Below are positions 9,170-16,779 of a stretch of DNA of 46,665 bases, one piece after another; the stretch's first letter is position 1; each line of letters starts with the position of its first letter. The notes under the pieces were generated by a model that made no database searches, was not told the origin of the DNA, and was given only the letters and a program-made list of their open reading frames with translations. Source of the stretch: Acinetobacter lwoffii (GTDB lineage: Bacteria; Pseudomonadota; Gammaproteobacteria; Pseudomonadales; Moraxellaceae); NCBI RefSeq assembly GCF_024129355.1, contig NZ_JAMXXP010000024.1, positions 1 to 46,665 on the forward strand, in the 5' to 3' direction. The position numbers were made by a program, and so were the translations under genes.

Positions 9170-10438
9170 TTAGAATTTATGGGTATAAGTGGTGGCGACA
9201 CGGTATTCTTGCAGGTCTGGTTTTGCTGGATTGGCAAAATTCACATCAATATACATCGCCTGTACACCCAAACCTTTTAATTTACCTTCTGGCACAGTGT
9301 AGTTCACGATGGCATTCACTTCATCCGTATTGAAGTTCTGACCTTGATACGCCCCAGTACCTTTCTGATCATAACCTTTGAAATATACTGCTGTTGCGTT
9401 TAGGCCTTTTGCACCCATTTCAGAGAAGTCATAGCCATAAGAAACACTCCATGACTTTTCTTCTGGTGCGGTAAAGGTCGCTACCCCCCAGTTCGCCAGA
9501 TAAGGCTGTGGCACCCAGCCACCCAATGTCGGGAATGCACTATCACCAAACATTTGCTGGTAACCCACACCTACGCTATGTGCACCATGATTCACTTTTG
9601 CAGCGACAGATAATGCCTGGTTATCGATCTCACCATACAGCTTGTCACCTGACTCCGAGTTATCGAAGTAACGAATGTGGCTATCTAATTTGGTTTTTTC
9701 ACCGAGCGCAGTTTTGTAATTGACACCCAGATAATGCTGTTGGTAAATGTCTTGAACATCGGCATACCAGTAGCTCGCCCCTACTTCTTTAGTAAGCTGG
9801 TGGTCTACACCCGCAATCCACATGCCATCAGCTTCAGCACCCGTATCATAGAAACTTGGTGGAGCAAATTTAGTTAAGTCGCGGAACTGGTTGTCATAAC
9901 GGTTATTAATGCCATCAATATACGCAAGAGTTAACTTGGTATCTTTAAGGTCTTTAGACTCTAACCAGGCAACACTATACGTCGTCAATAACTGACGCGA
10001 TGGATCGAATACCAAGACTGGAGATACCGGCAATAACTCGCCGACTTTCAGTTCAGTTTGTGACACTTTGGCTTTTAAGGTCGCACCAACTTTACCAAAA
10101 TTATCTTTTTGCCCTTTGCCTGGTCCTTCATGCGGTAAAACCCAGTCAGGATTATTATCACGACCATTCAAACGGAACGCATGCTGAATAAGAAGATCTG
10201 CACCAACCTGCACACCACCACCGATATCGTGATAACCGGACTTGGCATCCAGAGTCACGCCTTGTGACCAAGAACCCCAATTACGTGATGAATAGTCATC
10301 TTGATACTGACGGTCTAGATAAAAGTTCTTAAATTTAAGTTGAACATTGCTGTCGTCAATAAAGTCTGCATTCGTTGCAGTTGTCCCTAAAGTTGCTGTC
10401 GCAGCAAGCATTGCAATCCATAAATTGTGACGACGCAT
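9170..10438 (-). CDS. OprD-family outer-membrane porin
   Basis: Outer-membrane channel, 422 aa, probably for aromatic carboxylates. The signal peptide is MRRHNLWIAMLAATATLGTTATNA (cleavage near 24). The mature protein then shows the OprD-family opening (DDSNVQLKFKNFYLDRQY), alternating beta-strand patterns, the PVSPVLVFDPSRQLLTTYSV segment and a terminal phenylalanine expected of barrel proteins. Related porins (BenP, VanP, HcaP types) accompany aromatic catabolic genes in Acinetobacter and Pseudomonas. It has its own terminator and lies between mhpC and mhpE, which implies uptake of phenylpropionate or cinnamate across the outer membrane. Substrate specificity is inferred. Confidence 0.88.
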   Translation of the reverse strand: MRRHNLWIAMLAATATLGTTATNADFIDDSNVQLKFKNFYLDRQYQDDYSSRNWGSWSQGVTLDAKSGYHDIGGGVQVGADLLIQHAFRLNGRDNNPDWVLPHEGPGKGQKDNFGKVGATLKAKVSQTELKVGELLPVSPVLVFDPSRQLLTTYSVAWLESKDLKDTKLTLAYIDGINNRYDNQFRDLTKFAPPSFYDTGAEADGMWIAGVDHQLTKEVGASYWYADVQDIYQQHYLGVNYKTALGEKTKLDSHIRYFDNSESGDKLYGEIDNQALSVAAKVNHGAHSVGVGYQQMFGDSAFPTLGGWVPQPYLANWGVATFTAPEEKSWSVSYGYDFSEMGAKGLNATAVYFKGYDQKGTGAYQGQNFNTDEVNAIVNYTVPEGKLKGLGVQAMYIDVNFANPAKPDLQEYRVATTYTHKF

Positions 10439-10805
10439 GATGAGTTCCCCATTCAGCTGATAAAATCCATGCAGCCATCATGCGCAAGTCGGTTTAAATA
10501 AAAAATCCGACCACAGTATTAAACTTTTGCTCTTTTAGCTCTGCATATTCCGGGCCCAGATTTAAGCACTCAATCTCTTAGATTTTAAACCGATTAATGA
10601 AAATAAAAATTTGACCAGATATTTAATTCAAATTTCTGTTTCCTTTATTAATAAGCGCAATTTTTTTAAAAACTTTAAGATAATATTTTTTATTTATCGT
10701 TTTTATGTTTAAGGAAAAAATTAAACTGAAATAATCTCCACATAGCACTATAACTAAAATATCTGAGATCAGAGTTTTAATATATTATTAAATCTACTTA
10801 ATAAT
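10439..10805. promoter_or_regulatory. AT-rich spacer upstream of the porin gene
   Basis: This spacer holds no gene. It should carry the porin promoter, but I see no convincing -35/-10 pair. A 10-bp inverted repeat (TCGGTTTAAA at 10489-10498 and its exact complement at 10584-10593) brackets 85 bases just upstream of the porin gene. The part from about 10600 to 10805 is very AT-rich. Confidence 0.4.
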
Positions 10806-10834
10806 AAAAAAGCATCCAAATCGGATGCTTTTTT
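10806..10834. terminator. Bidirectional terminator after mhpE
   Basis: A perfect 12-bp stem AAAAAAGCATCC / GGATGCTTTTTT with a 5-base loop, 33 bp beyond the mhpE stop. It ends the mhpDFE transcript. Confidence 0.88.
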
Positions 10835-10867
10835 ATTAGCCTTATTTTAATACGAATGCATTAAAAA

Positions 10868-11887
10868 TTAAGCTTGTAACTCGCGCGCTTTAGACATGGT
10901 TAATGCCAGGTCTTCAATCATGTCTTCCTGACCACCTACCGTACCACGGCGACCAAGTTCCATCAGGATTTCACGTGCAGATACGCCATATTTCGCTTCA
11001 GCGCGTTTAGCAAACAACAGGAATGAAGAGTAAACACCCGCATAACCTAAAGTAGCCGCATCACGGTCTGCACGAATCGGGTTGTGCATCATTGGAATCA
11101 CTAGATCTTCAGCAACATCTTGTACTTTGAACAAGTCAACGCCAGTGTCCATACCCATACGGTTTGCCACAGCGATGAACAATTCAAGTGGTGTATTACC
11201 CGCGCCAGCACCCAAACCTGCAGATGCCAAATCGACACGTACTGCACCTGCTTGAACCGCAGCAACAGTATTCGACACACCCATGCCCAAGTTGTGGTGA
11301 CCGTGGAAACCAAGCTCAATGCTTGAATCCAAGTGTTGACGTAAGTGACCTACGCGATCAATAACGTCTTGAGGAAGCATATAACCTGCAGAGTCAGTTA
11401 CATAGATACAGTTTGCACCGTAAGACACCATCTTGTTTGCTTCTTCAAGCAATTTTTCAGGAGATGCCATGTGCGCCAACATTAAGAAGCCCACGGTGTC
11501 CATTTCTAATTTGCGTGCAGCGGTGATGTGCTGTTCAGAACAATCCGCTTCAGTACAATGCGTCGCCACACGAATGGTAGATACACCAATTTCATGTGCC
11601 ATTTTCAAATGGTCAACCGTACCGATACCAGGAAGAAGCAATGCAGAAATTTTTGCATTTTTCATACGTGGCACAACAGCAGACAAATATTCTTCATCTG
11701 TTGCAGCAGCAAAACCGTAGTTCACTGATGAACCGCCCAGGCCGTCACCGTGCGTTACTTCAATTAAAGGTACGCCTGCATCATCAAGTGCGGTTGAAAT
11801 TGCAATCATTTGCTCAACAGTCGTTTGATGGCGCTGCGGGTGCATACCATCACGCAAAGTCATATCATGAACAATAATCTTAGACAT
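10868..11887 (-). CDS. mhpE: 4-hydroxy-2-oxovalerate aldolase
   Basis: Class II pyruvate-dependent aldolase of the DmpG/BphI/MhpE family, 339 aa. It splits 4-hydroxy-2-oxopentanoate into pyruvate and acetaldehyde with a divalent metal. The HMGL-like TIM barrel opens with [11 protein letters not shown] (R12 and D13; D13 a likely metal ligand; H20 a likely catalytic base) and has the metal-binding HGHHN with H195 and H197. The C-terminal communication domain that docks to the acetaldehyde dehydrogenase is present. AAGGAA precedes the ATG. The gene is 12 bp after mhpF, and the two products are expected to form a channelling complex. Confidence 0.94.
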   Translation of the reverse strand: MSKIIVHDMTLRDGMHPQRHQTTVEQMIAISTALDDAGVPLIEVTHGDGLGGSSVNYGFAAATDEEYLSAVVPRMKNAKISALLLPGIGTVDHLKMAHEIGVSTIRVATHCTEADCSEQHITAARKLEMDTVGFLMLAHMASPEKLLEEANKMVSYGANCIYVTDSAGYMLPQDVIDRVGHLRQHLDSSIELGFHGHHNLGMGVSNTVAAVQAGAVRVDLASAGLGAGAGNTPLELFIAVANRMGMDTGVDLFKVQDVAEDLVIPMMHNPIRADRDAATLGYAGVYSSFLLFAKRAEAKYGVSAREILMELGRRGTVGGQEDMIEDLALTMSKARELQA

Positions 11888-11899
11888 TTTGGTATTCCT

Positions 11900-12796
11900 T
11901 TAAGCTTCAGCGATGTTGAACACGTGTTCTGCGAACATTTCTGCAGTACGTGCAGCTGCTGCAGTCATAATATCCAGGTTGCCTGCGTATTTCGGCAGGA
12001 AGTCACCCAGACCTTCAACTTCCAAGTAAATTGATACACGGTTGCCATCAAATACAGGACCATTTACAAGCTTGTAACCTGGTACGTATTTTTGAACTTC
12101 CTTGATCATGGCATGTACAGATTCAGTGATCGCTGCCTGATCCGGCTCACCTTCTACTAGACAGTGAACAGTATCACGCATCATTAGAGGTGGCTCAGCC
12201 GGGTTAATGATGATGATCGCTTTACCTTGTTTCGCGCCGCCGACTTTCTCAATGGCACCTGCAGTAGTACGTGTGAATTCATCAATGTTTTTACGCGTTC
12301 CCGGACCAACCGACTTAGTCGATACAGTTGCAATGATTTCGCCGTATTCAACAGGTTGAACGCGAGAAACCGCAGCCACCATCGGAATCGTTGCCTGACC
12401 GCCACATGTCACCATGTTCACGTTTGGTACTTCGCCCGCTTGTAGTAATGCTTCAAGGTTGACTGGTGGTACACAAAATGGACCAATCGCAGCAGGCGTT
12501 AAGTCGATCATCAACACGCCAAGTTCATTCAGCTTGCGGCTGTTTTCAGCATGGACATAGGCAGAAGTTGCGTCGAATGCAATTTTGATGTCATCAGCAA
12601 TCACATGAGGAAGAAGACCATCAACGCCTTCAGCTGTGGTTTTTAAACCCATTTTCGCAGCACGCGCCAAACCTTCAGAAGTCGGGTCAATCCCCACCAT
12701 CCAAACAGGCTCTAACCATTCGCTGCGTTGTAATTTATAAAGCAAATCAGTACCAATATTCCCTGGACCGATCATTGCACATTTAATCTTTTTCAT
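11900..12796 (-). CDS. mhpF: acetaldehyde dehydrogenase (acetylating)
   Basis: CoA-dependent acetaldehyde dehydrogenase, 298 aa. It turns acetaldehyde from the aldolase into acetyl-CoA with NAD+. The Rossmann motif GPGNIG is at 10-15, and the catalytic cysteine is C131 in [10 protein letters not shown]. The segment [12 protein letters not shown] is typical of the DmpF/BphJ/MhpF family. It lies between mhpD and mhpE, 24 and 12 bp away, as in other lower meta-pathway operons. Complex formation with MhpE protects the cell from free acetaldehyde; that is known for the family, not shown here. Confidence 0.94.
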   Translation of the reverse strand: MKKIKCAMIGPGNIGTDLLYKLQRSEWLEPVWMVGIDPTSEGLARAAKMGLKTTAEGVDGLLPHVIADDIKIAFDATSAYVHAENSRKLNELGVLMIDLTPAAIGPFCVPPVNLEALLQAGEVPNVNMVTCGGQATIPMVAAVSRVQPVEYGEIIATVSTKSVGPGTRKNIDEFTRTTAGAIEKVGGAKQGKAIIIINPAEPPLMMRDTVHCLVEGEPDQAAITESVHAMIKEVQKYVPGYKLVNGPVFDGNRVSIYLEVEGLGDFLPKYAGNLDIMTAAAARTAEMFAEHVFNIAEA

Positions 12797-12820
12797 GAAT
12801 GTACTCTCTTGGAATCTTGA

Positions 12821-13618
12821 TTATTCAGCAGCGAATGCAGCGGTTACTGAACCGAAGCCTTCAATTTCAACTTTGAATTCATCACCTGGTTGCGCCACAA
12901 CCATTGGACCTAAAGCACCCGTCAAGATGATGTCACCTGCCAACAATGGACGGCCACGACGCACCATTTCATCTGCAAGCCAAACCGCAGCATTGAGTGG
13001 GTTTGCAAGACATGCTTTACCCACGCCTTGAGAAACGACTTCCTCACCGCGCGTCATCACCATCTTGCAGTTCACAAGATCAAGTTTTTCTAACTTAACC
13101 GGCTGAGAACCCAAGACAAATGCAGCAGAAGATGCGTTATCCGCCACAGTATCAATCAGGCTAATTTTCCAATTTTCGATACGGCTATCGACCACTTCAA
13201 TTGCAGGCAATGCATAATCAGTTGCGCTGATAATGTCTGCATACGTGTGTTTTTTTTTGGTTAAATCCTGGTTAATCACCAATGCGATTTCCGCTTCAAC
13301 TTTTGGCTGAATCAGGAAACCGGCTGGAATTGCTTCACCATCGCCATAAGCCATGTCGGCAAATAACATACCAAAATCCGGCTGATCTACACCCAGTTGC
13401 GCTTGAACGACTTTAGACGTCAAACCGATTTTACGACCCACCAGACGGCGACCTTCAGACAAAGCACGCTCGGTATTCACTTCCTGAACGGCATAGGCGA
13501 TATCTACGTCAGCACTTTCACCGCCAAGTTCCGGGCGAATCGGTGTAATCGCAGTTTGTGATAATTCAGCGCTACGAAGTGCTTGTGCAACTGATTCAAC
13601 AACAGCAGAATTCGACAT
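12821..13618 (-). CDS. mhpD: 2-oxopent-4-enoate (2-hydroxypentadienoate) hydratase
   Basis: Hydratase, 265 aa from the ATG at 13618 (E. coli MhpD 269). It adds water to 2-hydroxypenta-2,4-dienoate to give 4-hydroxy-2-oxopentanoate. The family features GRKIGLTSKVVQAQLGVDQPDFGML, the acidic metal-binding KVEAEIALVI and IEVVDSRIENWK are all present. The start at 13618 has AAGGA nine bases upstream. Extension to a TTG at 13639 lacks support. First gene of the mhpD-mhpF-mhpE unit. The family also includes decarboxylases, but the context fits the hydratase. Confidence 0.92.
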   Translation of the reverse strand: MSNSAVVESVAQALRSAELSQTAITPIRPELGGESADVDIAYAVQEVNTERALSEGRRLVGRKIGLTSKVVQAQLGVDQPDFGMLFADMAYGDGEAIPAGFLIQPKVEAEIALVINQDLTKKKHTYADIISATDYALPAIEVVDSRIENWKISLIDTVADNASSAAFVLGSQPVKLEKLDLVNCKMVMTRGEEVVSQGVGKACLANPLNAAVWLADEMVRRGRPLLAGDIILTGALGPMVVAQPGDEFKVEIEGFGSVTAAFAAE

Positions 13619-14025
13619 CAATGTTTCCTTAAACTGCAAAAATTAGGCTTATGCTGGGATCTAAGAAGGACAGAAAATATGAAAATGATCAGGCTGATCA
13701 TCCGCATGGACTGCCTTTCTCAGAGCGAGCATAGGAATAAACAGTTTTAGGATGGGAAAAATCCGGCGTTTGTGCCAATAGTTATTTTATTTTTTGCTAT
13801 AGCTATTATCTATAAGAATAATTTATAAAAAATTAAATAAAACAAAATCTTATTGTTTAAAACACATCGTTATTTAGCAAAATAACTGCCATAATATGAC
13901 CGAATAAAATCAGTACAATTACGACTTTAGACTAAAAGATAAGAACCAGCGCTTAAATCTGCAGCATTCCCCAGCCAATTTAAACCGGGGAACTGCTTGT
14001 TTTTCATTACAACCAAGATACTGGA
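13619..14025. promoter_or_regulatory. Spacer upstream of mhpD with a perfect palindrome
   Basis: No gene is seen. A 17-base palindrome (ATGATCAG, one central base, CTGATCAT) at 13685-13701 ends 67 bases before the mhpD ATG, so it could be an operator in the leader or promoter. The AT-rich stretch 13790-13880 offers several TATAAT-like hexamers but no clear promoter. Near 13967-13996 a GC-rich hairpin lies downstream of the phosphatase gene, with no T-run on the minus strand. It may be a weak end of that transcript. Confidence 0.45.
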
Positions 14026-14694
14026 TTAAACTGCTTGTTTCCATTGGACTTTAGCCAACAAAGCGCTATGCAAAGCAGCCACATCATCCACGATACAGAC
14101 TGGATTAAATTGTGCTAAAAGTTCAGGTTCATGCACACCATAACTTACCCCAACGCTTGGCATGGCAATATTTTGCGCCATTTCCAGATCATAAGACGTA
14201 TCACCGACCATAATCGCATGTTCAGCCTGCACACCGGTTTCCGCCAGAATTTCTTCTAACATGAGTGGATGAGGTTTAGAATGGGTTTCGCTGGCTGCGC
14301 GCGTACTCACAAACAGCTCTTCACTGTTCGTCTGTTTTAATACACGATCCAGACCTTTACGACTTTTCCCTGTGGCTACTGCCAGCTTTACGCCTTGCTG
14401 CTGTAAATCTGCGAGCATGTGCGCTACGCCTTCAAACCAGGAATCTCCTGATGAGTTGGCAACATAATGATCTGAATAAGCCTGCAAAATATCTGCATGT
14501 AAATCTGGCACGGTTGGGAAAAGTCGCTGTGCGACTTCTGGCAAACCCAGTCCAATAATACTTTTCGCATCTGCATCCGTTAACGGCTGCTGAAACTGCT
14601 GTGCGGCAAACTGCAAACTCGCCACGATTTGACCGACTGAATCAAATAAAGTGCCATCCCAATCGAAAATGACCAATTTTACAGGTGAGTTCAT
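14026..14694 (-). CDS. HAD-family phosphatase, phosphoglycolate phosphatase-like
   Basis: Haloacid dehalogenase-superfamily hydrolase, 222 aa. Motif I is FDWDGTLFDS with nucleophile D11 and acid D13. A helical cap follows (about 18-85), then motif II around VATGKS, the motif III lysine in SKPHP, and motif IV GDTSYDLEMA. The pattern is that of the Gph/PGP subgroup, and many members carry a gph label. The true substrate of this one cannot be read. AGGAAA precedes the ATG. It is unrelated to the mhp genes downstream. A second protein of this type commonly exists in the genus, so the gene symbol is left blank. Confidence 0.85.
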   Translation of the reverse strand: MNSPVKLVIFDWDGTLFDSVGQIVASLQFAAQQFQQPLTDADAKSIIGLGLPEVAQRLFPTVPDLHADILQAYSDHYVANSSGDSWFEGVAHMLADLQQQGVKLAVATGKSRKGLDRVLKQTNSEELFVSTRAASETHSKPHPLMLEEILAETGVQAEHAIMVGDTSYDLEMAQNIAMPSVGVSYGVHEPELLAQFNPVCIVDDVAALHSALLAKVQWKQAV

Positions 14695-15056
14695 AAAAAA
14701 TTTCCTAGATTTGATTCAGTCTTGAAGCCCTCTCCTACAAGGAGAAGGAATTTTTCATTCTTAAGCAAATGACTTTAATAAAAGAACCAATAAAGTCGAA
14801 TTATCAATGAAGTTTTAATTCAACATTACTATTTAATAAGTAACGTTCCCTCTCCTGAACGAGTTTAAAGCACTGCTTTAAACGACGTGCAAGAAGGAGA
14901 CTTGCTCAGCAGTGCTGCTTAGGGAGAGGATTCTTTCGAAATTTAATCTCCCCTCTTGCGGAACAATGTTCCTCATCTTTAAGAAATAGGGGAATTCCCT
15001 CCTTTTTCAAAGGAGGGTGAGGGTGGATTAAATTTATTAAAAGAAAAAATAAGTCC
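14695..15056. repeat. Structured intergenic repeat region
   Basis: The 362-base spacer has no gene but contains dense inverted repeats. These are TCTCCT/AGGAGA (14731-14745); an exact palindrome GTTTAAAGCA-C-TGCTTTAAAC (14863-14883) enclosed by CCTCTCC/GGAGAGG arms (about 14849 and 14923); and a perfect 9-bp hairpin CCCTCCTTT/AAAGGAGGG (14997-15017) followed by GAGGGTGGATT. CCCTCTCC-like blocks recur in both orientations. I believe such blocks are a dispersed intergenic family in Acinetobacter genomes, but cannot test that here. The last hairpin may also help terminate rluC transcription. Confidence 0.6.
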
Positions 15057-16013
15057 TTATTGGGCAGCCGGTTTATCCGCTTTCTGCGCTCTTAACTGCG
15101 CCACCAGACTCTGCATATCTTCTGGCAATGGTGCTTCAATTGCTGGATAGCCCGGAATGTCCAGACGCATTGCATGTAAACACAAACGGCGTGGTTTTGG
15201 CCCACGATATTCTGTTTCATGACCATACTTTTCATCGCCTACTAGCGGATGACCAATACTCAAACCATGAACACGAATCTGATGGGTACGACCAGAAAGC
15301 GGAGATGCATACACCAGTGTGGCATGCATAAAACGTTCCTGCACATTCCACTGGGTTTTAGACTCTTTACCTTCTTTCGGGGACACGCAGACACGACGTT
15401 CACCATTGGCCAGCTCGTAACGATGTAAAGGTGCATCAATCAGCTGTTTATCCAGACTGACCTGCCCTTTTACTACAGCGGCATAGGTTTTTTTGATTTT
15501 ATGTTCACGCAACATATCTTGTAATGTTTTCAACACGCTACGCTTTTTGGAAATCATCACCAGACCGGAAGTATCACGGTCAATCCGGTGAATCAGTTCC
15601 AGATACTTTTTACCGGTTGCGGCACGCAAGCCCTCAATCAGGCCATAGGCCACACCGCTACCACCATGCACAGCAATCCCGGAAGGTTTATTCACGACCA
15701 TCAAACCTTCATCTTCATAAATCACACGGGCCAATAAGCCTTGTGCCACTTTGTCAGAAACAGGTGCAGCAGATTCATCTTTTTGTTCATAGCGAATCGG
15801 CGCAACGCGAATCTGGTCACCGATTGCGAGTTTGGTTTCTGCTTTAATGCGTTTTTTATTAACGCGAACCTGGCCTTCACGAATCAGACGATAGATACGG
15901 CTTTTTGGCACACCTTTCAGACGACTAAACAGGAAATTATCGATGCGTTGTCCATCTTGATGTTCATCCACTTCAAACCAAGTGACGTTTTGCCATTGTT
16001 GCGTAGAATTCAT
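15057..16013 (-). CDS. rluC: 23S rRNA pseudouridine synthase RluC
   Basis: RluA-family pseudouridine synthase, 318 aa (E. coli RluC 319). It modifies 23S rRNA at the positions handled by RluC (955, 2504 and 2580 in E. coli numbering). An N-terminal S4 RNA-binding domain (about 18-75) is followed by the catalytic domain with D145 in HRIDRDTSG. KPSGIAVHGGSG and SGRTHQIRVH are further family motifs. The ATG at 16013 gives the family length; a TTG at 16031 would add six residues without support. It is divergent from rne, the same pairing as in E. coli, which supports RluC over other RluA members. Confidence 0.9.
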   Translation of the reverse strand: MNSTQQWQNVTWFEVDEHQDGQRIDNFLFSRLKGVPKSRIYRLIREGQVRVNKKRIKAETKLAIGDQIRVAPIRYEQKDESAAPVSDKVAQGLLARVIYEDEGLMVVNKPSGIAVHGGSGVAYGLIEGLRAATGKKYLELIHRIDRDTSGLVMISKKRSVLKTLQDMLREHKIKKTYAAVVKGQVSLDKQLIDAPLHRYELANGERRVCVSPKEGKESKTQWNVQERFMHATLVYASPLSGRTHQIRVHGLSIGHPLVGDEKYGHETEYRGPKPRRLCLHAMRLDIPGYPAIEAPLPEDMQSLVAQLRAQKADKPAAQ

Positions 16014-16779
16014 ACAGTTACTATGACCCAAAAAATACTAAAATTGATTAAAAACTGATCACTTAGGTTATGCTTTACACAAGAAACATAAGCTTAGCCC
16101 ATAGGCAGATGATGCAAGGTTTGATATAGTCAGCGCACGGAAACCATCGTTTGTGAGTAAAAGTTGAATCATTTCAGATTTTTCTGAACTTGATTGTTCA
16201 ATTAAAGACTCACATGATACGGGAAGGTCCCCAAAGAATTATGCCACGCCGAAGGCTTATTATATCGGCAAACAAAGCAAACTGTTGCGTTTAATTGTAC
16301 CTCAGGTACATAAATCAGTTTGTCTTAAAAAATATGTCGCCAACTTTGTTGGTTTTTAAACGTAAACTGATACACATCAGATTAGTCGCAACCTGAAGAC
16401 GACTTCAGGCTACAGCGTTGATGCATTGGATCTGCACAGTTTGTAAAGATACGACGACAATTCCGTATCAAGACACTTTCTATAAAGAAGGGATGATCTT
16501 CGAGCAATGTGACAGTGAAAGTTACACACATCCAATGCACCGCTCGTCCGCCAGTGAAGCGTTCAGGTGACTTTAATCCGTTTAAAGATTGAAGCCGTAT
16601 TGCCATCATCAATACGTGAATCAAAAACCGAAGCCCATCTATATTAAATAGAGCTCGGTCATAAAAGACTCAAACCACAATGAAATTCATTGCAGATTTG
16701 AGCCATTGATCCGTGATGTGTGATGTTCGCTACGTGTATAGCGATTTTTTGCTGTGTATCACTATAAGGTGTTACACCC
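16014..16779 (+). promoter_or_regulatory. rne promoter and long structured 5' leader
   Basis: A 766-base spacer without a credible gene. An extended -10 (TGATATAGT, 16122-16130) would give an rne leader of about 640 bases. Downstream lie many hairpins: GCCGA/TCGGC (16248-16269); CAAACTG/CAGTTTG (16278-16322) enclosing TGTACC/GGTACA (16296-16310); CCTGAAG-ACGA-CTTCAGG (16392-16409); a long-range 10-bp pairing of 16422-16431 with 16530-16539; and CTCAAA/TTTGAG enclosing CAATG/CATTG (16669-16702). E. coli rne also has a long structured leader, through which RNase E cleaves its own mRNA. A similar autoregulatory role here is inferred. Confidence 0.65.

Noticed and set aside
16382..16624. An 80-aa minus-strand frame inside the rne leader
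   Set aside because: No credible ribosome-binding site or protein features; the region is explained by RNA hairpins.
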